A stretch of 64,000 bases of DNA from Pedobacter sp. Leaf194 (GCF_001423945.1 NZ_LMPU01000001.1:1051971-1115970); one strand, 5' to 3'. Shown: positions 52,644-63,139, counted from the stretch's first letter. Notes: generated by a model not told the origin, from the letters alone. Numbers and translations: made by a program.

Positions 52644-54194
52644 ATGAAAAAAATATATATACTGTTTTTTATGTCGGCCCTGATTTTAATCAGCCCTTCA
52701 TGCAAAAAATTTATTACAGAAGATCCTCAGACTGCACTGACAGAGGAAAATGTATTTAAAAGTCTGGATAACATTGAACCCCTGGTACTCGGTCTTTACA
52801 CCAGTTGGCGAAACACTAAAAAAGATAGGGGAGGATTCATTTTTACCCTGGGCACGGATGAGGCCCAGCAAGGCGCTTACCAGGTAAGAACAGATGAAAG
52901 GCAAGCCAGCCTCGACCGCTACAGCGCGTTCCTTACCGCCAGCAACACTGCCCTGGCAGAACAATGGAACAGCAGATGGCCAGTAATCTCTGCCGCCGCA
53001 AAAGTAATCTATGCCATCGGGCTCAGCCAGGATGCTGATGCAAATCGCAAGAACCGGATTTTAGGAGAAGCGAGTTTTATCCGTGCAGCGTTGAATTTTG
53101 AAATGAGTCAGTACTGGGGAGAGATTCCGTTAATCGATCAGTCGAAATTCGCTGAATATGGTACAAAAAGACAGCCCCTTAACCTGGTTTATTCCAGTAT
53201 CGTCGCTGACCTTGAAAATGCCGCGAAATTTCTTCCCCTGACCCAATCAGATAAAAGAAGGGCGACCAGTGGAGCAGCACTTGCCCTTTTAGGGAAAGTT
53301 TACTTATACGCGCCAGTCGCCTCCGGACAACGTGATTTTACCAAAGCAAGGGATACCTTTAAGAAACTAATTGATGCCGGTACCTATAGTCTTGTATCCA
53401 ATTATGCAGATTTATGGAATCCTGCTAAGCCCAATACCACAGAATCGATTTTTGAATTTCAATTTAACAATGTTTATCCTGATAATAACCAGACCCAATG
53501 GCAAATGGGTTCCCGGTCGTTGGCAGAAATCGATCAGTATGCCTTCTTCGGAGGTTATGATTTAATGGTCCCGACCAAATATTGCTATGGTAAAACAGCC
53601 GAAGGCGGAATTTGGGAGGACGGTGATGTACGCAAGTCTGAAAGTATTCGTTACGATTTCACCTATAAAGGGAAAGTTCCTGTACTTAATCCCGCCTTTG
53701 GCGGTGACGAACTCGATCCACACGTAAAAAAATATGAAGATCCGCGCACCGAAGGAACGTTAAGCTTCTGGCTGTCAGGAAAAAATATATTTTACCTGCG
53801 TTATGCAGATATTCTGCTTTGTTATGCAGAAACGCTGAATGAAACAGGTGCGACAGCTCAGGCCGTTGACCTGGTAAATTCCACCGTCCGTTTAAGGGCA
53901 TGGAACGGAAATCTTCCGGCAGATAAAAAATGGAATAGTGCCTGGAGTCAACAACAATTCCGTGATAACATGCTTGATGAACGTATGCGGGAACTTTGCT
54001 TCGAAGGCTGGAGAAGAATGGATCTTATTCGTTCGGGTAAACTCGTTGATTTAGTGAAAGCAAGAAATAAATGGGCACGTGAAACCGGATCCATCCAGGC
54101 TTTCCATAACCGCTATCCAATTCCGTTGCAGGAAATCAAGCAAAATGATGACATCTCTGAAACAGACCAGAATCCGGGGTACCTCAATCAGTAA
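52644..54194 (+). CDS. SusD/RagB family glycan-binding lipoprotein
   Basis: The 516-residue protein has a signal peptide with lipobox ISPSC followed by Lys-Lys (surface export). The SusD fold is shown by EDPQTALTEENVFKSLDNIE, AALNFEMSQYWGEIPLI and the C-terminal DERMRELCFEGWRRMDLIRSG. It binds oligosaccharide above the SusC channel. The aldose 1-epimerase gene begins 4 bp after its stop, so the operon continues. Confidence 0.96.
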   Translation: MKKIYILFFMSALILISPSCKKFITEDPQTALTEENVFKSLDNIEPLVLGLYTSWRNTKKDRGGFIFTLGTDEAQQGAYQVRTDERQASLDRYSAFLTASNTALAEQWNSRWPVISAAAKVIYAIGLSQDADANRKNRILGEASFIRAALNFEMSQYWGEIPLIDQSKFAEYGTKRQPLNLVYSSIVADLENAAKFLPLTQSDKRRATSGAALALLGKVYLYAPVASGQRDFTKARDTFKKLIDAGTYSLVSNYADLWNPAKPNTTESIFEFQFNNVYPDNNQTQWQMGSRSLAEIDQYAFFGGYDLMVPTKYCYGKTAEGGIWEDGDVRKSESIRYDFTYKGKVPVLNPAFGGDELDPHVKKYEDPRTEGTLSFWLSGKNIFYLRYADILLCYAETLNETGATAQAVDLVNSTVRLRAWNGNLPADKKWNSAWSQQQFRDNMLDERMRELCFEGWRRMDLIRSGKLVDLVKARNKWARETGSIQAFHNRYPIPLQEIKQNDDISETDQNPGYLNQ

Positions 54195-54198
54195 GAGT

Positions 54199-55230
54199 AT
54201 GCCCAAAGGAACAACCTCTAAAATCTGGGGACACCTGGAAGGTAAGCCGCTACACTTGATTCGCCTGACCAATTCAGGCGGGTCTTATGTGGAGTTGAGC
54301 GATTTCGGTGCCAGGATTGTGTCCATTGTTGTTCCCGACAAGATGGGGAAGTTGGGGAATGTTGTGCTGGGATTTCCTGATGTAAAAGGATATATTTCAG
54401 ATCAATGCTATCTGGGGGCGACTATAGGCCCTTTTGCCAACCGGATTAGCCAGGCCTGTTTTAGTGTTGATTCAAAGATGTATGTCCTGGAGCGCAACGA
54501 CGGTCCAAACCTAAACCATTCAGGTTCCAGAGGCATGCACAGCGCCATCTTTGGTTTTATCCTTGAACCCGGTTCAGTTCATTTCACCCTTAAACTCACC
54601 AGCTTAATTGATGGCTTTCCGGGTAATCGCAGTTTAACAATTTCTTACCATTGGTCTGAAGATAACCAGATGACAATAAATTATAAAGCAACCAGCGATA
54701 AGCTGACCCCATTGAACCTGTCTAATCACGTTTATTTTAACCTAACTGGTCAGGCGGGTTCAGTATTTGAGCACCGCCTGAGCATCGCTTCTCAGGAGGT
54801 CATAGCGATGGGCTATGATCATCTGCCGACCGGAGAAGTATTCCGAAACCAAGACCTTCAATTTAACCGGGATTTATTAAAATCGAAACCAGGAGACGAT
54901 AGTCAGGGCCTTAAGGGATTTAACCGGTATTATAAATTTTCCAATAACCATACCGTAGATAAAACTGCAGCTATACTTGAAGATTTAAATTCTGGACGTA
55001 AGCTCCATGTCTTCACAGATTATCCAGGAATGCTGCTGTATAGCGGTGATTACCTGCAAAGTGATTATAACGGACACCAGGGGCGGCCTTACAGGCCTTT
55101 TGGTGGACTTGCCTTGGAATGTCATTATTTGCCCGATAACCTGAACCAGGCCGCTTTCGTCCCTTCAGTATTTGGCCCTGAAAAACCATATGAAAATAAC
55201 ATAAAATTCAAATTTACAAACCAAGCTTAA
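54199..55230 (+). CDS. galM: Aldose 1-epimerase (mutarotase)
   Basis: The frame opens inside the susD gene, but ATG 54199, 4 bp after the susD stop, is the likely start (MPKGTTSKIWG). It has the galactose mutarotase motifs FGARIVSIVVPD, GATIGPFANRI (substrate Arg), NHSG, LNLSNHVYFNLTG (catalytic His) and LALECHYLPDN (catalytic Glu). The first His of the usual N-x-x-N-G-G-P-x-G-F-x loop is in a modified segment (GSRGMHSAIFG). It interconverts alpha and beta sugar anomers, releasing galactose or glucose for the kinase pathway. There is no signal peptide, so it is cytosolic. Confidence 0.93.
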   Translation: MPKGTTSKIWGHLEGKPLHLIRLTNSGGSYVELSDFGARIVSIVVPDKMGKLGNVVLGFPDVKGYISDQCYLGATIGPFANRISQACFSVDSKMYVLERNDGPNLNHSGSRGMHSAIFGFILEPGSVHFTLKLTSLIDGFPGNRSLTISYHWSEDNQMTINYKATSDKLTPLNLSNHVYFNLTGQAGSVFEHRLSIASQEVIAMGYDHLPTGEVFRNQDLQFNRDLLKSKPGDDSQGLKGFNRYYKFSNNHTVDKTAAILEDLNSGRKLHVFTDYPGMLLYSGDYLQSDYNGHQGRPYRPFGGLALECHYLPDNLNQAAFVPSVFGPEKPYENNIKFKFTNQA

Positions 55231-55410
55231 ACGATGATAGCAACTGAACTTTTATATTTAAGCATTATACTGAAAATAAAGACTTTATCTTTCAGATTAA
55301 GGCCACTCACTAACTTCGATTATCGTACTTAGGCTTGAAGTTTAGTTTGACACGGAAATAATTAACTTATCGTATGCAGCGAGACGCTGTTACACTTTTA
55401 TAATACACTT

Positions 55411-56757
55411 ATGAACCAACAGAATGAACATTCTAACCATCTTTACATTATCGGTATATCCTTCATTTCTGCTATGGGGGGATACTTGTTTGGATTTGAC
55501 TTCGCCGTTATTTCAGGCGCATTGCCCTTTTTAAGGAATAGCTTCCAACTGGATGCCTGGTGGGAAGGCTTTCTTACCGGTTCGCTTGCCCTTGGCTGTA
55601 TCATCGGCTGCCTTATTGCCGGAAGGATCGCTGAGCGACTTGGAAGACGCCCCGGCCTCATGGCAGCTGCGGTTATATTCGCCGTGTCTTCCCTTGCTAT
55701 TGCCTTCTGTAATAACCTGAGTCAGTTTGTAACCCTCCGGTTTATCGCCGGCATAGGTGTCGGGATGGCTTCGATGTTATGTCCAATGTACATCGCTGAG
55801 ATTTCTCCGGCCAAAGTACGTGGAAGGAATGTAGCAATTAATCAGCTTACAGTCGTTATCGGTATACTCATCACAAACCTGGTGAACTATTTCCTGGCTG
55901 ACAGTGGCCCCGATGCCTGGCGATGGATGTTTGGGCTGGGAGTTATTCCATCAATGATTTTTCTTTTAGGTGTACTATGGCTGCCCGAAAGTCCCAGGTG
56001 GCTTATAAAAGAAGGAAAGACTGAAAAAGCGCGCAAAGTGCTGGAAAAGCTTGGTTCCGGTAGCTTTGCTGACACCACAATCCAAAGCATTACAAAGACA
56101 CTTGTAAAAGGACAGAAAGCATCTTACAAAGCCGTTTTTGAAAAAAGTGTACGTCCGGCTGTTATAATCGGAATCACCCTGGCCGTATTCCAACAGTTGT
56201 GTGGTATAAATGTAGTTTTTAATTATACATCAACGATATTTGAAGCCGTTGGGGCAGATTTGAACAGACAACTCTTCGAAACTGTGGCCATTGGCGTTGT
56301 AAATTTATTTTTTACCCTGCTCGCCATGTGGCAAGTTGACCGTTTAGGCCGTAAGCCGCTCATGCTCATTGGCTCCCTTGGGCTTTCGGTAGGATATATC
56401 GTGCTGGCATTTCTTTTACAGAACCACTTTCCGGCCGGACTGGTTTCGGTATTTGTATTACTTGCAATTGGTTTGTATGCAATTTCCCTCGCGCCGGTGA
56501 CCTGGGTTCTTATTTCCGAAATATTCCCTAATCACATTCGCACAACAGCATCCTCAGTCGCGATTATTTCACTTTGGGCAGCCTATTTTATATTGGTTTT
56601 TACCTTTCCGATTCTTGCACAAAAGCTGGGCACATTCGGGCCTTTTTACCTTTACGGGGTAATATGCTTTCTGGGATTTCTATTTATAAAGTTTCGCGTA
56701 AAGGAGACAAAAGGACAGACACTTGAAGAATTGGAAGAAAATTTAATTAGACACTAA
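55411..56757 (+). CDS. MFS sugar porter, sugar:H+ symporter type
   Basis: The 448-residue protein has 12 predicted helices and the sugar-porter signatures: GFDFAVISGALPF, GRRPGLMAAAVIF, the PESPRWLIKEGK loop, QQLCGINVVFNYTS and VDRLGRKPLM. ETKGQTLEELE closes the C terminus. It is close to XylE/GalP-type hexose or pentose:proton symporters. In this locus it would import the monosaccharide released in the periplasm. A gap of 180 bp with an imperfect stem separates it from galM, so it may have its own promoter. Confidence 0.95.
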   Translation: MNQQNEHSNHLYIIGISFISAMGGYLFGFDFAVISGALPFLRNSFQLDAWWEGFLTGSLALGCIIGCLIAGRIAERLGRRPGLMAAAVIFAVSSLAIAFCNNLSQFVTLRFIAGIGVGMASMLCPMYIAEISPAKVRGRNVAINQLTVVIGILITNLVNYFLADSGPDAWRWMFGLGVIPSMIFLLGVLWLPESPRWLIKEGKTEKARKVLEKLGSGSFADTTIQSITKTLVKGQKASYKAVFEKSVRPAVIIGITLAVFQQLCGINVVFNYTSTIFEAVGADLNRQLFETVAIGVVNLFFTLLAMWQVDRLGRKPLMLIGSLGLSVGYIVLAFLLQNHFPAGLVSVFVLLAIGLYAISLAPVTWVLISEIFPNHIRTTASSVAIISLWAAYFILVFTFPILAQKLGTFGPFYLYGVICFLGFLFIKFRVKETKGQTLEELEENLIRH

Positions 56758-56761
56758 AATC

Positions 56762-59700
56762 ATGGACGAAAAACAGGTAAGCGTATGGGAACAGGCCGTG
56801 ACCATCCCGACCTACGAGGTAGGAAAACCAAATAAAAACCCCATGTTTTTTGAAAACAGGGTATATCAGGGAAGCAGTGGGGTAGTATACCCGCATGCGA
56901 TAATTGAAAAGATCAGTGATGATAAGCAGGACAAAACCTATAAAGGCCTGTTTTTAGAAAATCAATACATCAAAATAATGGTACTGCCTGAACTGGGAGG
57001 CAGAATTCAGATGGCATATGACAAAATAAAGCAACGTCATTTCATATATTATAACCATGTGATAAAACCGGCTCTGGTTGGACTTACCGGCCCCTGGATA
57101 TCAGGCGGAATAGAGTTCAACTGGCCTCAACACCATAGACCTAGTACATTTGACCCTGTGGACTATGCCATAGAAGAACATGCAGACGGAAGCAAAACGA
57201 TATGGGTAAATGAGGTTGAACAAATGTTCCATACCAAGGGCATGGCCGGTTTTACACTCTACCCTGATAAAGCCTATATTGAGATCTCTGCCAAGTTACT
57301 TAACAGAAGCGAACTCCCTCAAACATTTCTCTGGTGGGCAAATCCGGCAGTTAAGGTCAATGATTACTATCAGTCTGTGTTTCCCCCAGATGTGAATGCA
57401 GTTTTCGACCACGGGAAAAGAGATGTATCTTCCTTTCCAATTGCAAAAGGTACCTATTATAAGGTTGATTATGCTCCCGGAACAGATATTTCCATGTATA
57501 AAAATATTCCCGTACCCACCTCTTACATGGCAATAAATTCTCAGTACGACTTTGTTGGTGGATATGAGCATGACACCCAGGCCGGCATGCTTCATGTGGC
57601 AAACCATCATGTCTCGCCAGGCAAAAAACAGTGGACCTGGGGCAACGGCGATTTTGGGCAGGCGTGGGACCGCAATCTAACAGATGAAGACGGGCCTTAT
57701 ATCGAGCTTATGACGGGGATGTTTACAGACAACCAACCCGACTTTACCTGGTTGATGCCGAATGAGGAAAAATCCTTTAAACAATATTTCCTTCCCTATC
57801 GAGAGTTGGGTGTTTTGCAGAACGCTTCCAAGGATGTTCTTTTATCCCTTGCAAATGAATCCGATGGAATACTTTTGAAAATACAGGTAACTTCTTTACA
57901 AAAATCTCTGCAAATCAATCTTTTTTGTGATGATCAACCAATTTTTTCCGAGCAAACGAACATCGACATTGAAGCAGGTTACAGCAAATTCATTCCATTA
58001 AAGTCCCGGAAAGTCGGTCAATGCCTACGGGTTGAAATTCTTGACGAGAACAACCGGGCATTACTACGCTACAATGAGCAAGACAATAAAAATCGTAGTC
58101 TTCCCGAAGCAGCAAAGGCTGCCCCTGAACCCCAGGAAGTATCCAGTGTGGAAATGCTTTTTCTTCATGGGCAACATCTTGAACAATATCGCCACGCGAC
58201 TTATAAGCCGGTAGATTATTATCAGGAAGCACTCAGAAGAGAGCCAGGGGATATCCGCTCAAATAATGCACTTGGACTTTGGTATCTTCGCCGCGGTCAG
58301 TTCTCCCTGAGCCAGGGCTTCTTTGAGAAAGCGATAGAAACCTCCATTCTCCGGAACCCAAATCCCTATGACAGCGAACCTTATTATAATCTGGGGCTTA
58401 CCTTGAGATTCCAGAGTCAGGATGATCTCGCCTATACCGCATTTTATAAAGCCACATGGAGCAAAGCGATGTGCGATAATGCCTTTTTTGCGCTTGCGAG
58501 GATTGACTTAACCAACCATGATTACAGCAAAGCTTTGGATCACCTGAGCCGGTCTCTAGATAACAATGCCAATAATAGTAAAGCGTATGTTCTGCGTTCA
58601 GCCGCTATGCGTAAGTCTTTAGGATTCGATAAAGCCTATCAGGTCTGTGAGCACGCAAGGGATAGGGACAAGTTTAATCTTGGCGCTATATATGAACAGA
58701 TGGTCATATCAGCTTATCTTTCCAAAAATGAAGATTACAATAAACATTTCAATGAATTACTCAGCTTATCCCGGGGGTCTATACAGAATATCATTGAATA
58801 TGCAATAGACTATGCCTGGGCCGGCTTGTACGATGAAGCTATTGATATGCTCTTACTTTTTATTGAGCAAGACGATTCAAATCCTATGGCAAAGTATCAC
58901 CTGGGATACTTCTATAATAAAAAAGCCAATTACTCGGAGTCAATAAAATGGTTCGGGCTTGCGTCCGCTGCAGATTCATACCGCTGTTTTCCAAACCGCC
59001 TGGAAGAAATTCTGGTTCTTAATGAGGCAATAAAAGCTAACCCAACAGATGCAATGGCACCTTATTATCTGGGGAACTTATTTTATGATAAAAGGCAGTA
59101 TCAATTGGCCATTGATAACTGGGAATTATCCCTAAAGATAAACAACAGCTTTCCTACAGTCTATCGTAACCTGGGAATTGCATATTTCAATAAGCATTCA
59201 AACTTTGACCAGGCACTTGAATATTTCGTATCTGCCTTCAGAATCGATCCCACAGATGACAGGTTATGTATGGAACTCCATCAGTTATATAAGCGATTGA
59301 ACTATGCCCCGAAATTTAGGCTGGAGTTTCTTAGGGCGAATTTCAACCATGTCATAGAGCGGGATGACTTGTACCTTGAATTGATAACTTTACTCAACCT
59401 TTCAGAAGACTTTAGCGATGCCCTGGATATGATTGGCAGAAGAAGATTTCACCCCTGGGAAGGAGGAGAAGGAAAAGTATCCGGTCAGTATGTTTTCAGC
59501 TGCATAGAACTGGCTAAAATTGCAATCAGGGAAGGCGATATACCGCGGGCAGAAAATTTATTAACCCAGGCCCGGAAATATCCCCAAAACCTGGGAGAAG
59601 GTAAGCTTTTCGGTACCAGGGAAAATGATATATTTTACTGGCTGGGTCTTGCTATGGAACTCAAAGGCGATATAAATTCGGCAAATAAGTATTTCCTAGA

Positions 59701-60133
59701 GGCCAGTGAGGGAAATTCAGAACCTGGAGCTGCGATTTTTTATAATGACCAACAGCCGGATAAAATATTTTATCAAGGGCTTGCTCAGCTTAAACTTGGT
59801 GCCCGCGAGTCAGCTCTGGCCATATTCAATAACTTGATAGACTATGGACGTGAACACCTCAATGATGAAGTTAAAATTGATTACTTTGCCGTGTCGCTGC
59901 CTGATATGATGATATTTGATGATGACCTTCAACGCAGGCATAAAATTCACTGTAATTTTGTTTCCGGCCTGGGATACCTAGGTCTCGGTGATAAAGTGAA
60001 AGCAAAAATTGCCTTTAATGATGTTTTGTCCGCAGACAGCTCCCACCTGGCCGCATCTTTACATTTAAGGCTCGCTGAAGAAAAATCTTTATTACAAGTA
60101 AACCCATTACCAGTTCAAACAAATGAGAATTAG
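56762..60133 (+). CDS. DUF5107-TPR giant protein
   Basis: The 1123-residue protein starts 4 bp after the MFS gene and lacks a signal peptide. The first about 330 residues match the DUF5107 type, a beta-rich domain related to galactose mutarotase folds. It contains PELGGRIQMAYDK, GLTGPWISGGIEFNWPQHHRP and the FLWWANPAVKVND segment. The remainder is TPR repeats (about residues 450-1100, for example YYQEALRREPGDIRSNNALG). Such proteins occur in sugar loci of many bacteria with unknown chemistry, possibly as sugar-phosphate or glycoside-binding regulators. It overlaps the GH36 gene by 11 nt, so their translation is coupled. Confidence 0.9.
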   Translation: MDEKQVSVWEQAVTIPTYEVGKPNKNPMFFENRVYQGSSGVVYPHAIIEKISDDKQDKTYKGLFLENQYIKIMVLPELGGRIQMAYDKIKQRHFIYYNHVIKPALVGLTGPWISGGIEFNWPQHHRPSTFDPVDYAIEEHADGSKTIWVNEVEQMFHTKGMAGFTLYPDKAYIEISAKLLNRSELPQTFLWWANPAVKVNDYYQSVFPPDVNAVFDHGKRDVSSFPIAKGTYYKVDYAPGTDISMYKNIPVPTSYMAINSQYDFVGGYEHDTQAGMLHVANHHVSPGKKQWTWGNGDFGQAWDRNLTDEDGPYIELMTGMFTDNQPDFTWLMPNEEKSFKQYFLPYRELGVLQNASKDVLLSLANESDGILLKIQVTSLQKSLQINLFCDDQPIFSEQTNIDIEAGYSKFIPLKSRKVGQCLRVEILDENNRALLRYNEQDNKNRSLPEAAKAAPEPQEVSSVEMLFLHGQHLEQYRHATYKPVDYYQEALRREPGDIRSNNALGLWYLRRGQFSLSQGFFEKAIETSILRNPNPYDSEPYYNLGLTLRFQSQDDLAYTAFYKATWSKAMCDNAFFALARIDLTNHDYSKALDHLSRSLDNNANNSKAYVLRSAAMRKSLGFDKAYQVCEHARDRDKFNLGAIYEQMVISAYLSKNEDYNKHFNELLSLSRGSIQNIIEYAIDYAWAGLYDEAIDMLLLFIEQDDSNPMAKYHLGYFYNKKANYSESIKWFGLASAADSYRCFPNRLEEILVLNEAIKANPTDAMAPYYLGNLFYDKRQYQLAIDNWELSLKINNSFPTVYRNLGIAYFNKHSNFDQALEYFVSAFRIDPTDDRLCMELHQLYKRLNYAPKFRLEFLRANFNHVIERDDLYLELITLLNLSEDFSDALDMIGRRRFHPWEGGEGKVSGQYVFSCIELAKIAIREGDIPRAENLLTQARKYPQNLGEGKLFGTRENDIFYWLGLAMELKGDINSANKYFLEASEGNSEPGAAIFYNDQQPDKIFYQGLAQLKLGARESALAIFNNLIDYGREHLNDEVKIDYFAVSLPDMMIFDDDLQRRHKIHCNFVSGLGYLGLGDKVKAKIAFNDVLSADSSHLAASLHLRLAEEKSLLQVNPLPVQTNEN

Positions 60134-62324
60134 TCACCATATCCGCCTGACGGCATCGCTCCTAATTATATTAATGATAAGCGGGCTTAAAGTAAGCTTC
60201 GCGCAATCAATCATTCCCCTTGAAACCAAAAACAATGCTATGGTTTTGCAGATTGGTGATGATAAAGTACTACGTACGATTTATAACGGACCTAAACTGC
60301 GTAATGCAAAAGAGTACGCTATTGTTCAGGGCGTACAGCGGCCAGATACAGATTACACAGGGCAGCTTTCTTCTGCTTACACACCTTCAGGATCCCGAAA
60401 TCTTTTTGAGCCAGCCATCAGTCTGACTCATTCAGACGGTAATCCTTCTCTGGAACTCAAATACATTAGTCACACCGTGGAGAAAGTAGACGCTGATGTA
60501 AGTTTGATAAAGATCAATCTAAAAGATCCCAAATATACCCTTGAACTTACTCTTTTTTATAAAGTCTATGTAAAGCATGATGTTGTGGAGCAATGGACAA
60601 AAATAGTAAACGGGGAAGCAGGGGATGTGGTCCTGCATAAATACGCGTCGGCCAATCTGTACCTTGAAGGTAATGCATTTTTTCTCAACCAGTTTCATGG
60701 CGACTGGGCCAAAGAGATGCAGTCAGAAGAAACCAAAATAACCCATGGAATAAAAACCTTGGACTCCAAGCTTGGGACGCGTGCAAATCTGTTTCAGCCT
60801 CCGATTTTTATGGTTTCAATAGATAAACCAGCGGGAGAAGATGAGGGTACGGTTCTTTTTGGTGGATTAGAATGGAGTGGAAATTTTCGCACAGATTTGG
60901 AACTTGATAATCAGGACAATTTGAAAATCATTTCCGGAATCAACAATTACGCATCTGATTATACCCTTTCTAAGGGGAAAGAATTTACCACACCAAAATT
61001 TCTTTTTACCCTCTCCACTAAAGGTAAAGGGCAGGCAAGCAGGAACCTGCATGATTGGGCAAGGAATTACAAGCTCTTAGATGGTCACGGGAATAGGCTC
61101 ACCTTATTAAACAATTGGGAATCTACTTATTTTGATTTCAATGAGCAAAAGCTGAACGGACTGATTAAAAATACCAAAGCACTTGGTGTAGATCTTTTTC
61201 TGCTTGACGATGGTTGGTTTGCAAATAAATACCCCCGAAACGGTGATGTAGCAGGTCTGGGGGACTGGGAAGAAAATAAGGAAAAATTACCTAACGGAAT
61301 TTCCTCTTTAGTAAAAACTGCCAAAGAAAACCAGGTCAAATTTGGCATATGGATTGAGCCGGAAATGGTTAACCCCAAAAGCCGCCTATATGAACAACAT
61401 CCGGATTGGGTGATTAAGCAGCCCAAAAGAGAAGAATATTATTTTCGTAATCAATTAGTACTGGATTTGACAAATGCCAAGGTTCAGGATTTTGTTTTCG
61501 GCGTTGTAGATAGTCTATTTATTAAAAATCCAGGTCTGGCCTATATAAAATGGGATTGCAATGCAGTTATATACAACGCGTTTTCACAAACTCTGGCTGA
61601 CCAATCTCATTTCTATGTAGACTACGTTCAGGGACTTTACAATGTACTTGAGAGAATCCGGAAAAAATATCCGACCGTTCCAATGATGCTATGCTCTGGC
61701 GGAGGAGGTAGGGTCGATTATGCAGCCCTTCAGTATTTTACCGAGTATTGGCCTAGTGATAATACCGATCCCCTGGAAAGAATTTTTATGCAGTGGCAGT
61801 ATTCATATTTCTATCCGGCATTGGCCAGTGCAAACCACGTCACCGACTGGGGCAAGCAACCTCTGAAATTCCGCACAGATGTAGCCATGATGGGCAAACT
61901 TGGCTTTGATATCGTTGTCGCCGGATTGAACGAAAAAGACCTTGCATTTGCCAAACAAGCAGTAATTAATTACAATAGAGTAAAAGATATTATCTTCAAC
62001 GGTGACCAATATCGCCTGGCGAATCCACTTGAGGGAAGCGTCGCTTCAATGGCCTACATAAGCAAGGATGGGGAGAAGGGCGTGATTTTCAATTACCTAG
62101 TAAATAACCGTTATGGTAGCCGGAGTCGGGCATCCATACCGATTAAAGGGCTTGACCCGACAGCAAAATATGTAATAAATGAAACCAATATTTATCCCGG
62201 AACAATCTCCAAAATTGTTTCCTCAAGGGAATATTCTGGTGACTTCCTTATGAAAGTAGGGTTCAATCCAGATTTAGACCAATCCAGAACCAGCGTGATA
62301 GTGGAAATAAGAAGAATAAATTAA
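60123..62324 (+). CDS. Alpha-galactosidase, GH36 family
   Basis: The 733-residue protein has a signal peptide (MRISHHIRLTASLLIILMIS, ending SFAQ) and the usual GH36 length. Motifs are LLDDGWFANKYPRNGDVAGLGDW, the nucleophile in YIKWDCNAVI (Asp about 478), CSGGGGRVDYAAL, and the acid/base region SDNTDPLERI. It removes terminal alpha-galactose from oligosaccharides such as raffinose, melibiose or galactomannan fragments in the periplasm. It starts within the end of the DUF5107-TPR gene. Together with GH97 it makes alpha-galactosides the most probable substrate of the locus. Confidence 0.95.
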   Translation: MRISHHIRLTASLLIILMISGLKVSFAQSIIPLETKNNAMVLQIGDDKVLRTIYNGPKLRNAKEYAIVQGVQRPDTDYTGQLSSAYTPSGSRNLFEPAISLTHSDGNPSLELKYISHTVEKVDADVSLIKINLKDPKYTLELTLFYKVYVKHDVVEQWTKIVNGEAGDVVLHKYASANLYLEGNAFFLNQFHGDWAKEMQSEETKITHGIKTLDSKLGTRANLFQPPIFMVSIDKPAGEDEGTVLFGGLEWSGNFRTDLELDNQDNLKIISGINNYASDYTLSKGKEFTTPKFLFTLSTKGKGQASRNLHDWARNYKLLDGHGNRLTLLNNWESTYFDFNEQKLNGLIKNTKALGVDLFLLDDGWFANKYPRNGDVAGLGDWEENKEKLPNGISSLVKTAKENQVKFGIWIEPEMVNPKSRLYEQHPDWVIKQPKREEYYFRNQLVLDLTNAKVQDFVFGVVDSLFIKNPGLAYIKWDCNAVIYNAFSQTLADQSHFYVDYVQGLYNVLERIRKKYPTVPMMLCSGGGGRVDYAALQYFTEYWPSDNTDPLERIFMQWQYSYFYPALASANHVTDWGKQPLKFRTDVAMMGKLGFDIVVAGLNEKDLAFAKQAVINYNRVKDIIFNGDQYRLANPLEGSVASMAYISKDGEKGVIFNYLVNNRYGSRSRASIPIKGLDPTAKYVINETNIYPGTISKIVSSREYSGDFLMKVGFNPDLDQSRTSVIVEIRRIN

Positions 62325-62398
62325 GGAAGCTATTCGAAGATTAGAACTGAAATAGATATTGAAATCAAAACTTTAAGGAAATCTGCTTTTCTGTAAAT

Positions 62399-63139
62399 AT
62401 GACTAAAGAAGTTAAAAAAAAGCAACTGGAGGTTTGTGCCTTCAATGTCCAATCTTGCGTAATTGCCCAGCGCGTTGGTGCAGCCAGAGTAGAGCTTTGC
62501 GATAATCCTGTAGAAGGTGGAACAACCCCATCCGCAGGTACTATTGAGCAGGTACGCTCAATGATCGATATCCAGCTTTATCCTATCATAAGACCACGTT
62601 CAGGCAATTATTTCTACAATAAAGAAGAATATGAAATCATTAGAAGAGATATTCTTTTTTGCAAGAGTTTGGGCTGCGGCGGTATATCAGTTGGCACTCA
62701 GAAAATTTCAGCTGAGATTGATAAGGAATGGCTCAAAAGAATAGTAGACTGGGCTTATCCTATGAAAGTAACCTGCAATCGTGCTTTTGATGGAACACCA
62801 GACTTGTTCGCCGCACTCGAAGATTTGATTGATTGCGGCTGTGAGCGTGTGCTCACCTCTGGTGGGCAGATAGGCGCACCACAGGGTGGACTAATCCTAA
62901 AACGTTTAGTCGAGCAGGCTGATGATCGAATCATAGTTATGCCTGGAGCAGGCATCAACTCAGGAAATCTCGAAGCATTGATAGCGCAGTGTGCTGCAAA
63001 CCAATACCATGCCTCGGCAAGACTAATCTCGCCGAACCCGCTACAATATGTTAACGATAAGATCACCGATTATGGAAACCTCTATGTTTCATCAGAAAAG
63101 GAACTTAATAAAATGATTCAAATTCTCGAACAGCACTAG
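62399..63139 (+). CDS. cutC: CutC family TIM-barrel protein
   Basis: The 246-residue protein has the CutC pattern: GAARVELCDNPVEGGTTPSAG near the N terminus, described here as the conserved ELC and GG-TPS boxes; PRSGNYFYN; NRAFDGTPD; and RVLTSGGQ, then ARLISPNPL at the end. Most CutC proteins have FHRAFD; here the His is Asn (CNRAFD). CutC was linked to copper homeostasis, but the evidence is indirect and the TIM barrel may act on small carbon compounds. It ends the sugar operon, 74 bp after GH36. Confidence 0.9.
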   Translation: MTKEVKKKQLEVCAFNVQSCVIAQRVGAARVELCDNPVEGGTTPSAGTIEQVRSMIDIQLYPIIRPRSGNYFYNKEEYEIIRRDILFCKSLGCGGISVGTQKISAEIDKEWLKRIVDWAYPMKVTCNRAFDGTPDLFAALEDLIDCGCERVLTSGGQIGAPQGGLILKRLVEQADDRIIVMPGAGINSGNLEALIAQCAANQYHASARLISPNPLQYVNDKITDYGNLYVSSEKELNKMIQILEQH

